From Aurantimonas sp. 22II-16-19i (lineage in GTDB: Bacteria > Pseudomonadota > Alphaproteobacteria > Rhizobiales > Rhizobiaceae): a stretch of 64,000 nt of DNA. Of this stretch, positions 27,430 through 36,206 are shown piece by piece. Every line of letters begins with the position of its first letter. Position 1 is the stretch's first letter. A program made the position numbers and the translations under genes. The notes under the pieces were generated by a model. The model did no database searches. It was not told where the DNA came from and saw only the letters and a program-made list of their open reading frames with translations. The stretch is from assembly GCF_002088275.1 (NCBI RefSeq), contig NZ_AQQS01000016.1:55778-119777 (forward strand). Direction: 5' to 3'.

Positions 27430-27458
27430 TTTTCACAGGCGGGGAATGTCCTTATATT
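27430..27458 (+). promoter_or_regulatory. Probable promoter of the tmRNA gene
   Basis: TTTTCA (27430-27435) and TATATT (27453-27458) are 17 bases apart, a sigma-70-like arrangement in an otherwise GC-rich region. Transcription would begin near 27465, where the first helix of the tmRNA acceptor piece could start. Confidence 0.5.
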
Positions 27459-27464
27459 CGCGAT

Positions 27465-27800
27465 GCCGGGCATTCGTCCGGCTATGGCGATAAACGTTCG
27501 TTGGAATAAGCCTTTCGGACCCGGGGGCGGTACCCGGCGCCTCCACCCGATGCCACGGTCGCGGCAAGCGATCCTGGCATGCGGCGGGGGCGAAATAGGA
27601 TCGACGAGGGTGTAAAGAGCGAATTTTTGCTCGGCATGGTTCCGCCGTTATCGGGCCGAAAAAGTAGTTGCCAACGACAACTATGCGGAAGCACGTCTCG
27701 CAGCGTAAGCTGCGCGATAGCTTCAATTCAAGTCCTGGGGGTTCGCACTTCTAGGCGGGGCTCGGAGGCGCCTGGCAACAGAAGCCTCCACTTTCATGTA
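27465..27800 (+). ncRNA. ssrA: Two-piece (permuted) alphaproteobacterial tmRNA
   Basis: tmRNA rescues stalled ribosomes and adds a degradation tag. The gene has the permuted order: acceptor piece first, ending at about 27547 with a T-arm (CCGGG, 7-base loop, CCCGG, 27521-27537), the strand CGCCTCC (27538-27544) and ACC; then a processed spacer; then the coding piece beginning GGGGGCGAAATAGGATCGAC at 27586. GGGGGCG (27586-27592) pairs with CGCCTCC to rebuild the acceptor stem, with one G-U pair. The tag frame at 27670-27708 reads ANDNYAEARLAA then TAA, the tag typical of rhizobia. A hairpin GGAGGC/GCCTCC (27764-27789) lies near the 3' end. The outer ends are approximate. sspB starts about 60 bases later. 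Confidence 0.9.
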
Positions 27801-27861
27801 CGCCTTTGGGTCGATGTGTCCGCGTGCGCGGAATGGGGAATGAGGGGATCGGAACGCCGGA

Positions 27862-28422
27862 ATGGGCCAGGATCTTATTCGATACGACGTTCTCGCGCAG
27901 GAGGCGCTTCGCGGCGTCATCCGCAAGGTTCTCAGCGAGGTGGCCAAGACCGGGCTGCCGGGCGAGCATCATTTCTTCATCACCTTCCTGACCTCGGCCC
28001 CCGGCGTGAGGATTTCCTCGCGGCTGCGTGAGAAGTATCCGGAGCTGATGACCATCGTGGTCCAGCACCAGTTCTGGGACCTGCAGGTCACCGAGGCCTC
28101 CTTCGAGGTCGGCCTCTCCTTTTCCGACATTCCCGAGCGGCTTCTGGTGCCGTTCAGCGCCATCCGCGGCTTTTACGACCCGGCAGTGAACTTCGAGCTC
28201 GAATTCGACGTGCAGAGCGCCGCGGCCGCCAACAGCCAGCCGGAGCTGGTGGATGGCTCTTCCGCTCCCGCCCCGACGCCGCTGCCCCAGCCGGCATCGG
28301 TGTCACGCCTGTCCAAGGATCACGGGCACGCCGAAACCGGCGGCGCGGAGAACGACGAGGCCGATGGCGACCGCAAGGACGCCGAAGTCGTGTCTCTCGA
28401 CGCCTTTCGCAAGAAGACCTGA
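27862..28422 (+). CDS. sspB: SspB-family ClpXP adaptor protein
   Basis: SspB binds ssrA-tagged proteins and delivers them to the ClpXP protease. The 186-residue protein has the alphaproteobacterial SspB fold region (about 1-118: LIRYDVLAQEALRGVIRKVL, HHFFITFLT, VGLSFSDIPERLLVPFSAIRGFYDP), then a flexible linker rich in Pro, Ala and acidic residues, and a C-terminal AEVVSLDAFRKK segment that fits the ClpX-binding tail. The ATG at 27862 has only a weak ribosome binding site. It stands directly downstream of the tmRNA that makes the tag SspB recognises. The DUF4169 gene follows after 12 bases. Confidence 0.93.
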   Translation: MGQDLIRYDVLAQEALRGVIRKVLSEVAKTGLPGEHHFFITFLTSAPGVRISSRLREKYPELMTIVVQHQFWDLQVTEASFEVGLSFSDIPERLLVPFSAIRGFYDPAVNFELEFDVQSAAAANSQPELVDGSSAPAPTPLPQPASVSRLSKDHGHAETGGAENDEADGDRKDAEVVSLDAFRKKT

Positions 28423-28434
28423 GCTGCCGGCGGG

Positions 28435-28692
28435 ATGGGCGATGTCGTCAATCTGCGCCGGGCGAGGAAGCAGCGCCTGCGCGACACCCACGAGCGCGTG
28501 GCTGCCGAAAACCGGGCCAGAAGCGGCCGCAGCAAGGCCGAGCGGAACGCCGAACGGATCGAGGGCGAGCGGCGTCAGGCCGTTCTCGACGGATCACGGA
28601 TCGCAAGGCCAGAGACGCCGGCAGAGCTTGAGCCGTCCTCGCAAGGCGCGGCATCCGATCATGGACCTCACTCCATCTCATCGGACGGCTGA
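28435..28692 (+). CDS. DUF4169 family small basic protein
   Basis: An 85-residue, highly charged protein beginning MGDVVNLRRARKQRLRD and continuing as a probable helix (AAENRARSGRSKAERNAERIEGERR), the DUF4169 pattern. Function unknown. It commonly follows sspB in Rhizobiales and is followed by a ribbon-helix-helix gene, as here, so the three may form an operon. The last 25 residues after the family core are low in similarity and polar. Confidence 0.8.
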   Translation: MGDVVNLRRARKQRLRDTHERVAAENRARSGRSKAERNAERIEGERRQAVLDGSRIARPETPAELEPSSQGAASDHGPHSISSDG

Positions 28693-28800
28693 TTCGAACC
28701 CGGTCGCGCGGCGCCTTCCTGACGCCTCCCTCCCTCAAAGCACGTCACCCATCCGGCGCCGGATCGGACGTCCGACGCTCCCACTGACGGCATAGGCTCG

Positions 28801-29064
28801 ATGGCCATCGTCAAGCGCTCGGTCTCGATCACCGGTCATCCAACCTCCATCAGTGTCGAGGAACGGTTCTGGCAGTGCCTGCGCGAGATCGCCTTGCGCC
28901 AAGAGCTTCCTCTCGCCCGCCTGATCGCCCGGATCGACGCGGAGCGAGCCCAGGACACCAACCTCTCCTCGGCGATCCGGCTGTTCGTGCTGGAGGATGC
29001 ATTGGCACGTTGCGCCGATCATGGCCGCGATCCATCAGTCGTCAGAAATCCAACGGATTCGTGA
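28801..29064 (+). CDS. Ribbon-helix-helix domain protein
   Basis: An 87-residue protein with KRSVSITGHPTSISVEERFWQCLREIA, matching the short beta strand plus helix of RHH_4-type proteins found next to DUF4169 genes in Rhizobiales. A role as a small DNA-binding protein is possible but unproven. The strand ends tail-to-tail with the AsmA gene, overlapping its last codons by 23 bases. Confidence 0.8.
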   Translation: MAIVKRSVSITGHPTSISVEERFWQCLREIALRQELPLARLIARIDAERAQDTNLSSAIRLFVLEDALARCADHGRDPSVVRNPTDS

Positions 29065-32000
29065 CACCCGGCAGCGACTCGAAATCAGGCGTCCTGGCAT
29101 TGGGGCTCGCCGGCAGCGGCCGATCGAAGGTCAGCGCCGAAGGGCTTCTGTCGGAGGACTGGCCGGAGGCTGCCGGCGGGTTCGGCCTTGGCGCGCGCTC
29201 CCGGGCCGGCTGGCGAGCTGGCTGGCGAGCCGCCTCCGCCGCGGCCTGCTGTTCGGCGGCTTTGCGCGCAGCCTCTTCCGCCGCGGCCTCCTCCGCCGCG
29301 GCCTTGTCGCGCGCCGCCTGTTCGGCCGCCGAACGTTCCCGCGCCTGCACCTCTTCCAGCGCCCTCGCCTCGTCCTCGGCCGCCTTGCGCTGCGCCTCGG
29401 CCTCTTCTGCCAGCCGCGTCGCCGTGTCCTGGCGCCAGCGATAGAAGCGCCCCTCGCGGCGCAGACGCAGCTTCTCCTCCAGGCTCTCCTGCATCGCCTC
29501 GACCCGCGCCTGCTCGCGCTCGAGCGCGCGCACCGACAGATAATTGGTCAGCGCCGCCGCATCGAGGCCGAGCGTCGGCGCGGTCAGCGAGCCGGAGAGA
29601 TCGTAGATGACAGTCGGCTCCGCTCCCGCCACCGCTTCGCGGCCCGGATCGATCGCCAGCGTCAGGTCCCCGTCGAGGGAGAGATCGGCAAGGTCGAGGC
29701 TGGCATCGACCGTCAGGCGCGTGTCGCCTCCTGCGATCTCCACCGGAGCAAGCTTCAGGGTCCCGCCGGTGACGGTGAATTCGGTCGACGCCGTTGCAAC
29801 ATCGAAGGACCGGCTCGCGCCGAGCGCCGCGAAGGTCGAGGCGCTCTGTCCCTGCGGCTGAAAGTCGGGTTCGTCGGCGGCCGCGAGCAGCGGCTGGAGG
29901 ATCTCCTCGGGCACGCCGGGAATGCTGGCATTGACGACGGTGACGTCGCCGGCGCCGCTCAGTGCCTGGATCAGCGCCTGGTAGGACTGGCCACTGGCGT
30001 CGAGACGGAGGGCGCCGTCCAGCCGTGCCGGCCCCTCGCCGCTCGAAAGCGCCGGCGCCAGACCGGAGAGGTCGATCCCCTCGGCATAGGCGGCGAGCGA
30101 GAAGCCGGCGAGCCCTTCGGTGTTGCGCATGACGAGGCTGCCCGCCACCTCCGCATCGCCGAGCCGCGCCCGGATGTTCTGCAGCGCGGCCGAGGTGGGA
30201 GAAAGGTCGAGGCTGGCGGCGACGCCCGAGACGGCTAGCCCGCCGGCCAGCGTCATCTTGCCTGCCTCGACATCAACCGTCGCTGCGACCGGCGGAAGAA
30301 GGCTTGCCGTGAAGGGCTCGCGCGACCAGGTCGGCTCGCCCGCAGGCCCGAGCAGCGGCCGACCGTAGACGAGGTCGGCGAGCCACGGCAGCGACAGCCG
30401 CGACAGCGTCACCTTGCCGGTGAACGGCTCGCCGAGGGGCCGGGCGAGATCGGCGACGACGTCGGTCCCGGCGATCGTGCCGTTGAGACCCGAAATCCGC
30501 CACGCGCCGTCGCGGAAGACGACGCCCGCATTGACGTCGACCGGAACCTGATCGAAGGACTGGCCGAGGTCGATGGCCAGGCTCCGCAGCCAGGGGCCGA
30601 CGTCTTCGCTGTTCACATAGGCCGCAAATTCAGCACCCGTGACGCCCCCCGGCGCCACCTCGACACTGCCGTCGATGCTGACCTCGCTGCCCGGCGCGCG
30701 CATGGTCGCGCTGGCGACGGCGGGCCCTGTCTCGGCCGCCGAAAGCGTCAGCTCGACCTCCAGCGGCGAGGGCGGCGCAAGATCGACGGAGACGATGCCG
30801 AGCTGGCCGAGAAGCACCGTCGGCTGGTCGTTCTCCAGGCGGAGATCGAGGCCGAACCGCCCGCTCTCGGCGGCGGCGTAGATGCCGTTCTCGACGGCCG
30901 AATTGAGATCGATCTTGGTGCCGTCGGCCGTTCCGTCGAGGCGCACGAGCAAGGTCGGCTTCTTGCCCGGCGCGCCGTCGACCGCCTCGACCTCGCCGGA
31001 CAGAAGCAGCGGCGCCAGCCGCTCGGCGCGCGGCGCCAGGACCTCGATCAGCGGAATGCCGGGAAAGGCCCGCTGCAGGAAGGCGAAGAAGCGCTGGGGC
31101 TCCTTCGTGTCGAGCTCGACGTCCAGCTTGCCCTTGGCATCGCCGCCCGACAGGTCCGTGAGGCTGCCCGACGATGTCAGCCGGGCGCCGGCCAGCCCGG
31201 CGATCGTCAGATGGTCGACGGTGAGGGAATCGCCGTCGAAGCCGAGATCGGCATCGACCGTGTCGGCCGTCGCGCCGGCATAGCTGACCGGGCCGGCCTG
31301 CAGCGCCAGGTCGACTCGATCGGCATCGGCGATGGAGCGGTCGCGGCCGGTGAACAGGCGCGACAGGGCGAGCACCGCGTCGAGATCGACCTTGCCGCCC
31401 TTCAGCTTCGCGGTCATCGTGGTCGTGCCGGAGGTCTCGGCGCGCGCCATCTCGCCGGTGATGATGTCGCCGCCGACGTCGATCTCCAGCGCGTCGAAGA
31501 CCTGGCGGTCGCCGGTCAGCGTGGTCCTTGCCGCAAATCCGGCGCGCGACAGGGTTCTGACGGCCGGATCGACGTTGCCGGTCAGCCAGTCGGAAAAGCC
31601 CGAGGGCTGTTGCGAGGCGACGAGCAGGTCGCCCTCGAAGCTGAACCCCTCGTCGACGCCGAGATCGCCGGAGGCCTCGATGCGGGTGCGACCGGGAACC
31701 TCGGCGACGAAGCTGTCGAGCTTCCAGCCGGCAGCGCGCGGCTCGGCGGTGAAGGCGACGTCGCGGATCGTCGTGTCGCCGGCGGTGACCACCGGCAGCG
31801 AGATCTGCACGGTGCCGTCCATCGTCGGTCGCGGCACCTCGGCGAGAATGCCGCGCATCGCCTCGAGGCGGCGCGACAGGCTCTGCTGCGGCGCCTCCAC
31901 CCCGCCCGATGCGTCCGTCCCGGCCGCTGACGAGGACTGGCCCGTGGCGGAGGGAGCGCCGGCGAGCGCGTCGACATTGACCTGTTCGCCCTCGAGCGTC

Positions 32001-33088
32001 AGCGAGAAACGCGCCGCGTCGCCATAGGCGAGCTCGCCGCTGCCGGTGAGGATATAGGGCTGCGCGCCACCGCCCGCCGCGACGCGCAGCTCGCTCACCT
32101 CGGCCCGTTCGGACGACAGGACGATGTTTCCCGTCGCCCGGATCGGCGGAACGGCGGCTTGCCGGCTCAGATCACCCGCCTCGTCGGCACCGCCTTCCAG
32201 CGCCTCGAACGGGCTCGCCGCCGCCGCCGTGGCATCGGCGGGTTCGGGGGCCGGGCGCACCAGGGCGACGCTGCCGGAGAACTGCGGCACGTCGCCGGTC
32301 GCCGTCGCCCGGCCGTCGAGGATGATCTGGCCGTCGAGCGTCCGGTTGCTGGCGGTCACCCGAAGCGGCATCGAGCCGTCGTCCTCGGGAACGCCGGCCG
32401 CAACGTCGAAGGTCACGGCCTCGCCATCGACGGTGAACGAGCCCCTGCCGTCGATCGGGCCGGCCAGCGATCCGGCGGAGAGGGTCGCGTCGAGATCGAG
32501 CAGCGTCTTGGTGCGGCTGCGCGCCTCGTCCTCGATGATCACCGTGCCGTCGTTGATCGCGACGTTCTGGAGGACGACCCTGGCCCCCGTCGGGATCCTC
32601 GGATCGTCGGCCACCCAGCGGACGGTGTCGTCGGCGCGAAGCGGCAGGCGCACGATCGGCCGGTCGACGGTCATCGAATAGATGTAGATCTCGCCGGAGA
32701 GATAGGGGGCGAGTTCGGCATCCATCCGGAAGCGCCCGATGGTCATCAGCGAGGCGCCGTCGTCGTCCAGGACCTCCACCTCGTTGAAGGTCACCGAGGG
32801 AAACGGCAAGAGCCGCGCGGATGCCTCGCCCTTCACGATCACCTTGCGGCCGAGGATCTGCGAGGCCTCACGCTCGAAATCGGCCCGATAGGCCGTCCAG
32901 TCGATGAAGTAAGGCGCGACCAGCGCCGCAAGGAGCGCCAGCACGAGCAGTCCACCAAAAAGGACGAATGCCCTGACCAGCTTGTCTTCTCCCTTTCGTC
33001 TCGCAGCCGTTCCCGGCCGCAGATACGCCGTGCGATCCTCGATGGCCTCCGGCGTTCCCCGCCGGACGTCCGGCGCCCGGGCCGTCAT
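29042..33088 (-). CDS. AsmA-family inner-membrane/periplasmic protein
   Basis: AsmA-like proteins are anchored in the inner membrane and project across the periplasm; members have been linked to outer-membrane lipid transport. This 1348-residue protein has a cytoplasmic N-terminus, one membrane helix (about 40-62, LFGGLLVLALLAALVAPYFI) followed directly by DWTAYRADFEREASQILGRKVIVKG, the characteristic start of the AsmA domain, a long beta-rich region of repeated D-G-containing strands, and a C-terminal helical segment very rich in Ala, Glu, Arg and Lys (about 1230-1310). Similar rhizobial proteins start close to the helix; here no ATG or GTG is available there, so the ATG at 33088 is given. 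Confidence 0.88.
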   Translation of the reverse strand: MTARAPDVRRGTPEAIEDRTAYLRPGTAARRKGEDKLVRAFVLFGGLLVLALLAALVAPYFIDWTAYRADFEREASQILGRKVIVKGEASARLLPFPSVTFNEVEVLDDDGASLMTIGRFRMDAELAPYLSGEIYIYSMTVDRPIVRLPLRADDTVRWVADDPRIPTGARVVLQNVAINDGTVIIEDEARSRTKTLLDLDATLSAGSLAGPIDGRGSFTVDGEAVTFDVAAGVPEDDGSMPLRVTASNRTLDGQIILDGRATATGDVPQFSGSVALVRPAPEPADATAAAASPFEALEGGADEAGDLSRQAAVPPIRATGNIVLSSERAEVSELRVAAGGGAQPYILTGSGELAYGDAARFSLTLEGEQVNVDALAGAPSATGQSSSAAGTDASGGVEAPQQSLSRRLEAMRGILAEVPRPTMDGTVQISLPVVTAGDTTIRDVAFTAEPRAAGWKLDSFVAEVPGRTRIEASGDLGVDEGFSFEGDLLVASQQPSGFSDWLTGNVDPAVRTLSRAGFAARTTLTGDRQVFDALEIDVGGDIITGEMARAETSGTTTMTAKLKGGKVDLDAVLALSRLFTGRDRSIADADRVDLALQAGPVSYAGATADTVDADLGFDGDSLTVDHLTIAGLAGARLTSSGSLTDLSGGDAKGKLDVELDTKEPQRFFAFLQRAFPGIPLIEVLAPRAERLAPLLLSGEVEAVDGAPGKKPTLLVRLDGTADGTKIDLNSAVENGIYAAAESGRFGLDLRLENDQPTVLLGQLGIVSVDLAPPSPLEVELTLSAAETGPAVASATMRAPGSEVSIDGSVEVAPGGVTGAEFAAYVNSEDVGPWLRSLAIDLGQSFDQVPVDVNAGVVFRDGAWRISGLNGTIAGTDVVADLARPLGEPFTGKVTLSRLSLPWLADLVYGRPLLGPAGEPTWSREPFTASLLPPVAATVDVEAGKMTLAGGLAVSGVAASLDLSPTSAALQNIRARLGDAEVAGSLVMRNTEGLAGFSLAAYAEGIDLSGLAPALSSGEGPARLDGALRLDASGQSYQALIQALSGAGDVTVVNASIPGVPEEILQPLLAAADEPDFQPQGQSASTFAALGASRSFDVATASTEFTVTGGTLKLAPVEIAGGDTRLTVDASLDLADLSLDGDLTLAIDPGREAVAGAEPTVIYDLSGSLTAPTLGLDAAALTNYLSVRALEREQARVEAMQESLEEKLRLRREGRFYRWRQDTATRLAEEAEAQRKAAEDEARALEEVQARERSAAEQAARDKAAAEEAAAEEAARKAAEQQAAAEAARQPARQPARERAPRPNPPAASGQSSDRSPSALTFDRPLPASPNARTPDFESLPGVTNPLDF

Positions 33089-33219
33089 CTCGGACGCCTG
33101 AGGTCGCCGCCGCGCCGCCGCATCGTCGGCGAAGCTGCTCGTCGATCGACCTCAGCCGCCGCGGGGCCCCTTCAGGATAGGCCAGAACAGACCCGGAATG
33201 TCGAGGGGCAAATGTTGCG

Positions 33220-34632
33220 TCACGGCATGAAGATCTTGCCGGGGTTCATGATCCGCTTGGGGTCGAGCGCCGCCTTGATGGCCCGCATCACGTCGACGCT
33301 GGCGCCGAGTTCGGCCTCCAGATAGCCGCGCTTGCCCTGGCCGACCCCGTGCTCGCCGGTGCAGGTCCCGTCCATGTCGACCGCCCGCCGGGCGAGCCGC
33401 GCCATGAAGCCCTCGGCCGCGTCGATCTCGCGCCGGTCCTCCATGTCGAGGAGCAGGGTGACGTGGAAGTTGCCGTCGCCGACATGGCCGATGATCGGGC
33501 CGATCAGGCCGTTCGCGTCGAGATCCTCCTGGGTCTCGCCGATGCAGTCGGCGAGCCGGGAAACCGGAACGCAGACGTCCGTCGCGATAGCCCGGCAGCC
33601 CGGCCGCAGCGCCACCGACGCCCAGTACATGTCGTGCCGCGCCTTCCACAGCCGGCTGCGCTCCTCGGGCCGGGCGGAGGCCTCCAGCGCGCCGCCGCCA
33701 TTGTCCGCGGCCAGAATGCCGAAGGTCTCGGCCTGTTCGGCGACGGATGCCGGCGAGCCGTGGAACTCGACGAACAGCGAGGGCTGGGGCTTCATGTCGA
33801 GCTTGGCATAGGCATTCGCCGCGACCATCGACTGGGCGTCGAGAAGCTCGATCCGGGCCACCGGAATGCCGGACTGGACGGTCTGGATCACCGTGTTCAC
33901 CGCATCCCGCACGGTCGGGAACGGGCAGACGCCGGACAGGATCGCCTCCGGGATGCCGTAGAGCTTGAGGTTCAGCCGGGTGATGACGCCGAGGGTGCCC
34001 TCCGACCCGACGAGGAGCCGCGTCAGGTCGTAGCCGGCGGAGGTCTTCCTCGCCCGGCGCGCGGTCCGGATGATCGTCCCGTCGGCCATGACGGCGGTCA
34101 GCGAGATGACGTTGTCGCGCATGGTGCCGTAGCGCACCGCATTGGTGCCGGAGGCCCTTGTCGCCGCCATGCCGCCGAGGCTGGCATTGGCGCCGGGATC
34201 GATGGGAAAGAACAGGCCGGTGTCGCGCAGGTGGGCGTTGAGCGCCTCGCGGGTGACGCCCGGCTCGACGATGCAGTCGAGGTCCTCGGCATGGACGGCG
34301 AGCACCTTGTCCATCTGCGACAGATCGAGGGAGATACCGCCTTCCGGCGCGTTGACGTGGCCTTCCAGCGACGAGCCGACGCCGAAGGGAATGATCGGCG
34401 CCTCGTTTTCGGCGCAGATCGCCACGATGCGCTGGACCTCTTCCTCCGACTGCGCGAACACCACGGCGTCCGGCGCCTGGTTCGGAATGTAGGTCATGGT
34501 GTGGGCATGGGCGCGGCGCACGTCCTCGCCGGTCGCAACGCGTTCGCCGAAGCTTTCCTTCAGGCGCGCCACCGCGGTCGCAATGCCGCTCCGGCGCGGC
34601 CGTGTCTCGGCCAGAATGTCTCGAAGCGCCAT
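33220..34632 (-). CDS. FAD-linked oxidase, D-lactate dehydrogenase (cytochrome)/GlcD family
   Basis: Likely oxidises a 2-hydroxy acid such as D-lactate or glycolate. The 470-residue protein has the PCMH-type FAD-binding domain (IIPFGVGSSLEGHVNAP near 80-96, PIDPGANASLGGMAATRASG, VGSEGTLGVITRLNLKL) and the C-terminal domain with GHVGDGNFHVTLL and GEHGVGQGKRGYL, whose histidines form the substrate/metal site. The ATG at 34632 is preceded by AGGAGGAGACG, which decides the start over an open frame reaching 34797. It stands alone, so the substrate cannot be fixed from context. Confidence 0.88.
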   Translation of the reverse strand: MALRDILAETRPRRSGIATAVARLKESFGERVATGEDVRRAHAHTMTYIPNQAPDAVVFAQSEEEVQRIVAICAENEAPIIPFGVGSSLEGHVNAPEGGISLDLSQMDKVLAVHAEDLDCIVEPGVTREALNAHLRDTGLFFPIDPGANASLGGMAATRASGTNAVRYGTMRDNVISLTAVMADGTIIRTARRARKTSAGYDLTRLLVGSEGTLGVITRLNLKLYGIPEAILSGVCPFPTVRDAVNTVIQTVQSGIPVARIELLDAQSMVAANAYAKLDMKPQPSLFVEFHGSPASVAEQAETFGILAADNGGGALEASARPEERSRLWKARHDMYWASVALRPGCRAIATDVCVPVSRLADCIGETQEDLDANGLIGPIIGHVGDGNFHVTLLLDMEDRREIDAAEGFMARLARRAVDMDGTCTGEHGVGQGKRGYLEAELGASVDVMRAIKAALDPKRIMNPGKIFMP

Positions 34633-34958
34633 AAAACGTCTCCTCCTGCCCTCGTCGCCGCGATCCCGGCTGCGGCACAGGCAGGAGAATCGGGCATTCC
34701 TCTCCCGCCAGACTGACCCAGCTCGGTCATTGCGATCAATGCCTTGCCCGCGAATTGGCAAAATCCTCCGCGGCCCCGCCAGCGCCCGGTCTGCCACACC
34801 GGCCCGCCGGCGAGAAGTCCAGGCGCACGCAACGGCTCATGATGCCCGGTCAGGCGGCGGGGGCGAGGCGGCGGGGGCGGCACGGCGCTGGCGGATTTGA
34901 CATTCGCCGTGACCGCCCGAACAACGGCAGGTGCCCGCAAAGAAGGAGACCGCCCGGC
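34633..34958. other. Divergent intergenic region
   Basis: About 325 bases between the FAD-linked oxidase and the thioesterase gene, transcribed away from each other. It should hold both promoters. I see no clear operator, repeat or small gene; the only ribosome binding sites are those of the flanking genes. Confidence 0.5.
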
Positions 34959-35450
34959 ATGCCCTCGACCATCCCAGCGCCGTACCGCTCCCGCGAACTC
35001 GCCGTCGAGCCGGCCTGGATCGACTATAACGGCCATCTGAACCTTGCCTACTATCACGTTCTCTTCGACCGCGGCATCGACGATCTCTTCGACGCGATGG
35101 GGCTCGGCGAGCGCTACCGCGAGCGGACCGGCTTCACCACCTACACGGCCGAGGCGCATGTGCGGTATCTGAAGGAGGTACCGCCTGGCTCGCGGGTGAT
35201 CGTCTCCTCGCAGATCGTCGGCATCGACGAGAAGCGGCTGCATCTCTTCCAGGAGATGCACCATGTCGGCGGCTGGCTCGCCGCGACGCTGGAGAATCTC
35301 AGCCTGTCGGTCGACCAGCGCGGCGAAACGCCAAAGGTGGCGCCCTTCCCGGCTGGAACCTTCACGAGCGTGTCGGCCGCCGCCGCCGCCCATGCGCATC
35401 TGCCCCGCCCCGCCGACCTCTGCCGGTCGATCCGGCCGCTCGGCAGCTGA
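34959..35450 (+). CDS. Hotdog-fold acyl-CoA thioesterase
   Basis: A 163-residue single-domain 4HBT-type protein. It has IDYNGHLNLAYYHVLFDRGID near residues 21-41, where the aspartate/asparagine-histidine cluster resembles the thioesterase active site, and YTAEAHVRYLKEVPPGSRV. Very similar domains occur as thioesterases associated with carnitine dehydrogenase (betainyl-CoA thioesterase), so carnitine breakdown is one possible role, but no carnitine gene is adjacent. AAGGAG lies 12 bases before the ATG at 34959. Confidence 0.8.
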   Translation: MPSTIPAPYRSRELAVEPAWIDYNGHLNLAYYHVLFDRGIDDLFDAMGLGERYRERTGFTTYTAEAHVRYLKEVPPGSRVIVSSQIVGIDEKRLHLFQEMHHVGGWLAATLENLSLSVDQRGETPKVAPFPAGTFTSVSAAAAAHAHLPRPADLCRSIRPLGS

Positions 35451-35480
35451 GCGAGAACCGCGCGGGGGCTCCTCCCGGCG

Positions 35481-36206
35481 TCAGTGAACGCCGAGGAACT
35501 GCCGCAGCTCGGGCGTCTTCGGCGCCCCGAAGACCTCCTCCGGCCGGCCGATCTCGTGAACGCGGCCGAGATGCATGAAGACGACGCGCGAACAGACCTC
35601 GCGGGCGAAGTTCATCTCGTGGGTGACGGTGATCAGCGTCATGCCCTCCTGAGCGAGCCGGCGCACCACCTGCAGCACCTCGGCGACGAGCTCGGGATCG
35701 AGCGCCGAGGTGATCTCGTCGCAGAGCAGCGCCGCCGGCTTCATGGCGAGCGCCCTCGCGATGGCGACGCGCTGCTGCTGGCCGCCGGAGAGCTCCTCCG
35801 GCAGGGCGTCGAAGCGGTGGGCGAGGCCGACCCGGTCGAGCATCTCCTCGGCGACCCGCCGCGCCTCGTCCTTCGGCGTCTTCTTGACCACCGTCTGGGC
35901 CAGCATGACGTTGCGCCCCGCCGACAGATGCGGGAACAGATTGAACTGCTGGAAGATCATCCCGACCTTCTGGCGCAGGGCCCGCAACTGTTTCTCTTCC
36001 GTCGCAAGCTGCACGCCGCCGACGCTGATGGTGCCGGCGTTGATCGTCTCCAGACCGTTGATGCAGCGCAAAAGCGTCGACTTGCCGGAGCCGCTCTTGC
36101 CGATGATCGCGATGACCTCGCCCTTGTCGATGTCGAGGTCGATGCCCTTCAGCACCTCGTTCTCGCCGAAGCGCTTGTGGACGTCGGTGATCTCAATGAG
36201 AGACAT
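35481..36206 (-). CDS. Polar amino acid ABC transporter ATP-binding protein
   Basis: ATPase of a PAAT-family importer. The 241-residue protein has Walker A GKSGSGKS (36-43), a Q-loop in MIFQQFNLFPHLS, the ABC signature LSGGQQQRVAIARALA and Walker B LLCDEITSALDPE, then the switch histidine in TVTHEMNFA. It overlaps the upstream permease gene by 14 bases and is the last gene of the four-gene transporter operon. Confidence 0.95.
   Translation of the reverse strand: MSLIEITDVHKRFGENEVLKGIDLDIDKGEVIAIIGKSGSGKSTLLRCINGLETINAGTISVGGVQLATEEKQLRALRQKVGMIFQQFNLFPHLSAGRNVMLAQTVVKKTPKDEARRVAEEMLDRVGLAHRFDALPEELSGGQQQRVAIARALAMKPAALLCDEITSALDPELVAEVLQVVRRLAQEGMTLITVTHEMNFAREVCSRVVFMHLGRVHEIGRPEEVFGAPKTPELRQFLGVH

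Noticed and set aside
27511..27547. A tRNA-like T-arm and acceptor end, as if a tRNA gene
   Set aside because: No D-arm or anticodon arm precedes it; it is the acceptor piece of the two-piece tmRNA.
27482..27726. Short open frames on the minus strand across the tmRNA
   Set aside because: They cover the tmRNA sequence and show no protein-like conservation.
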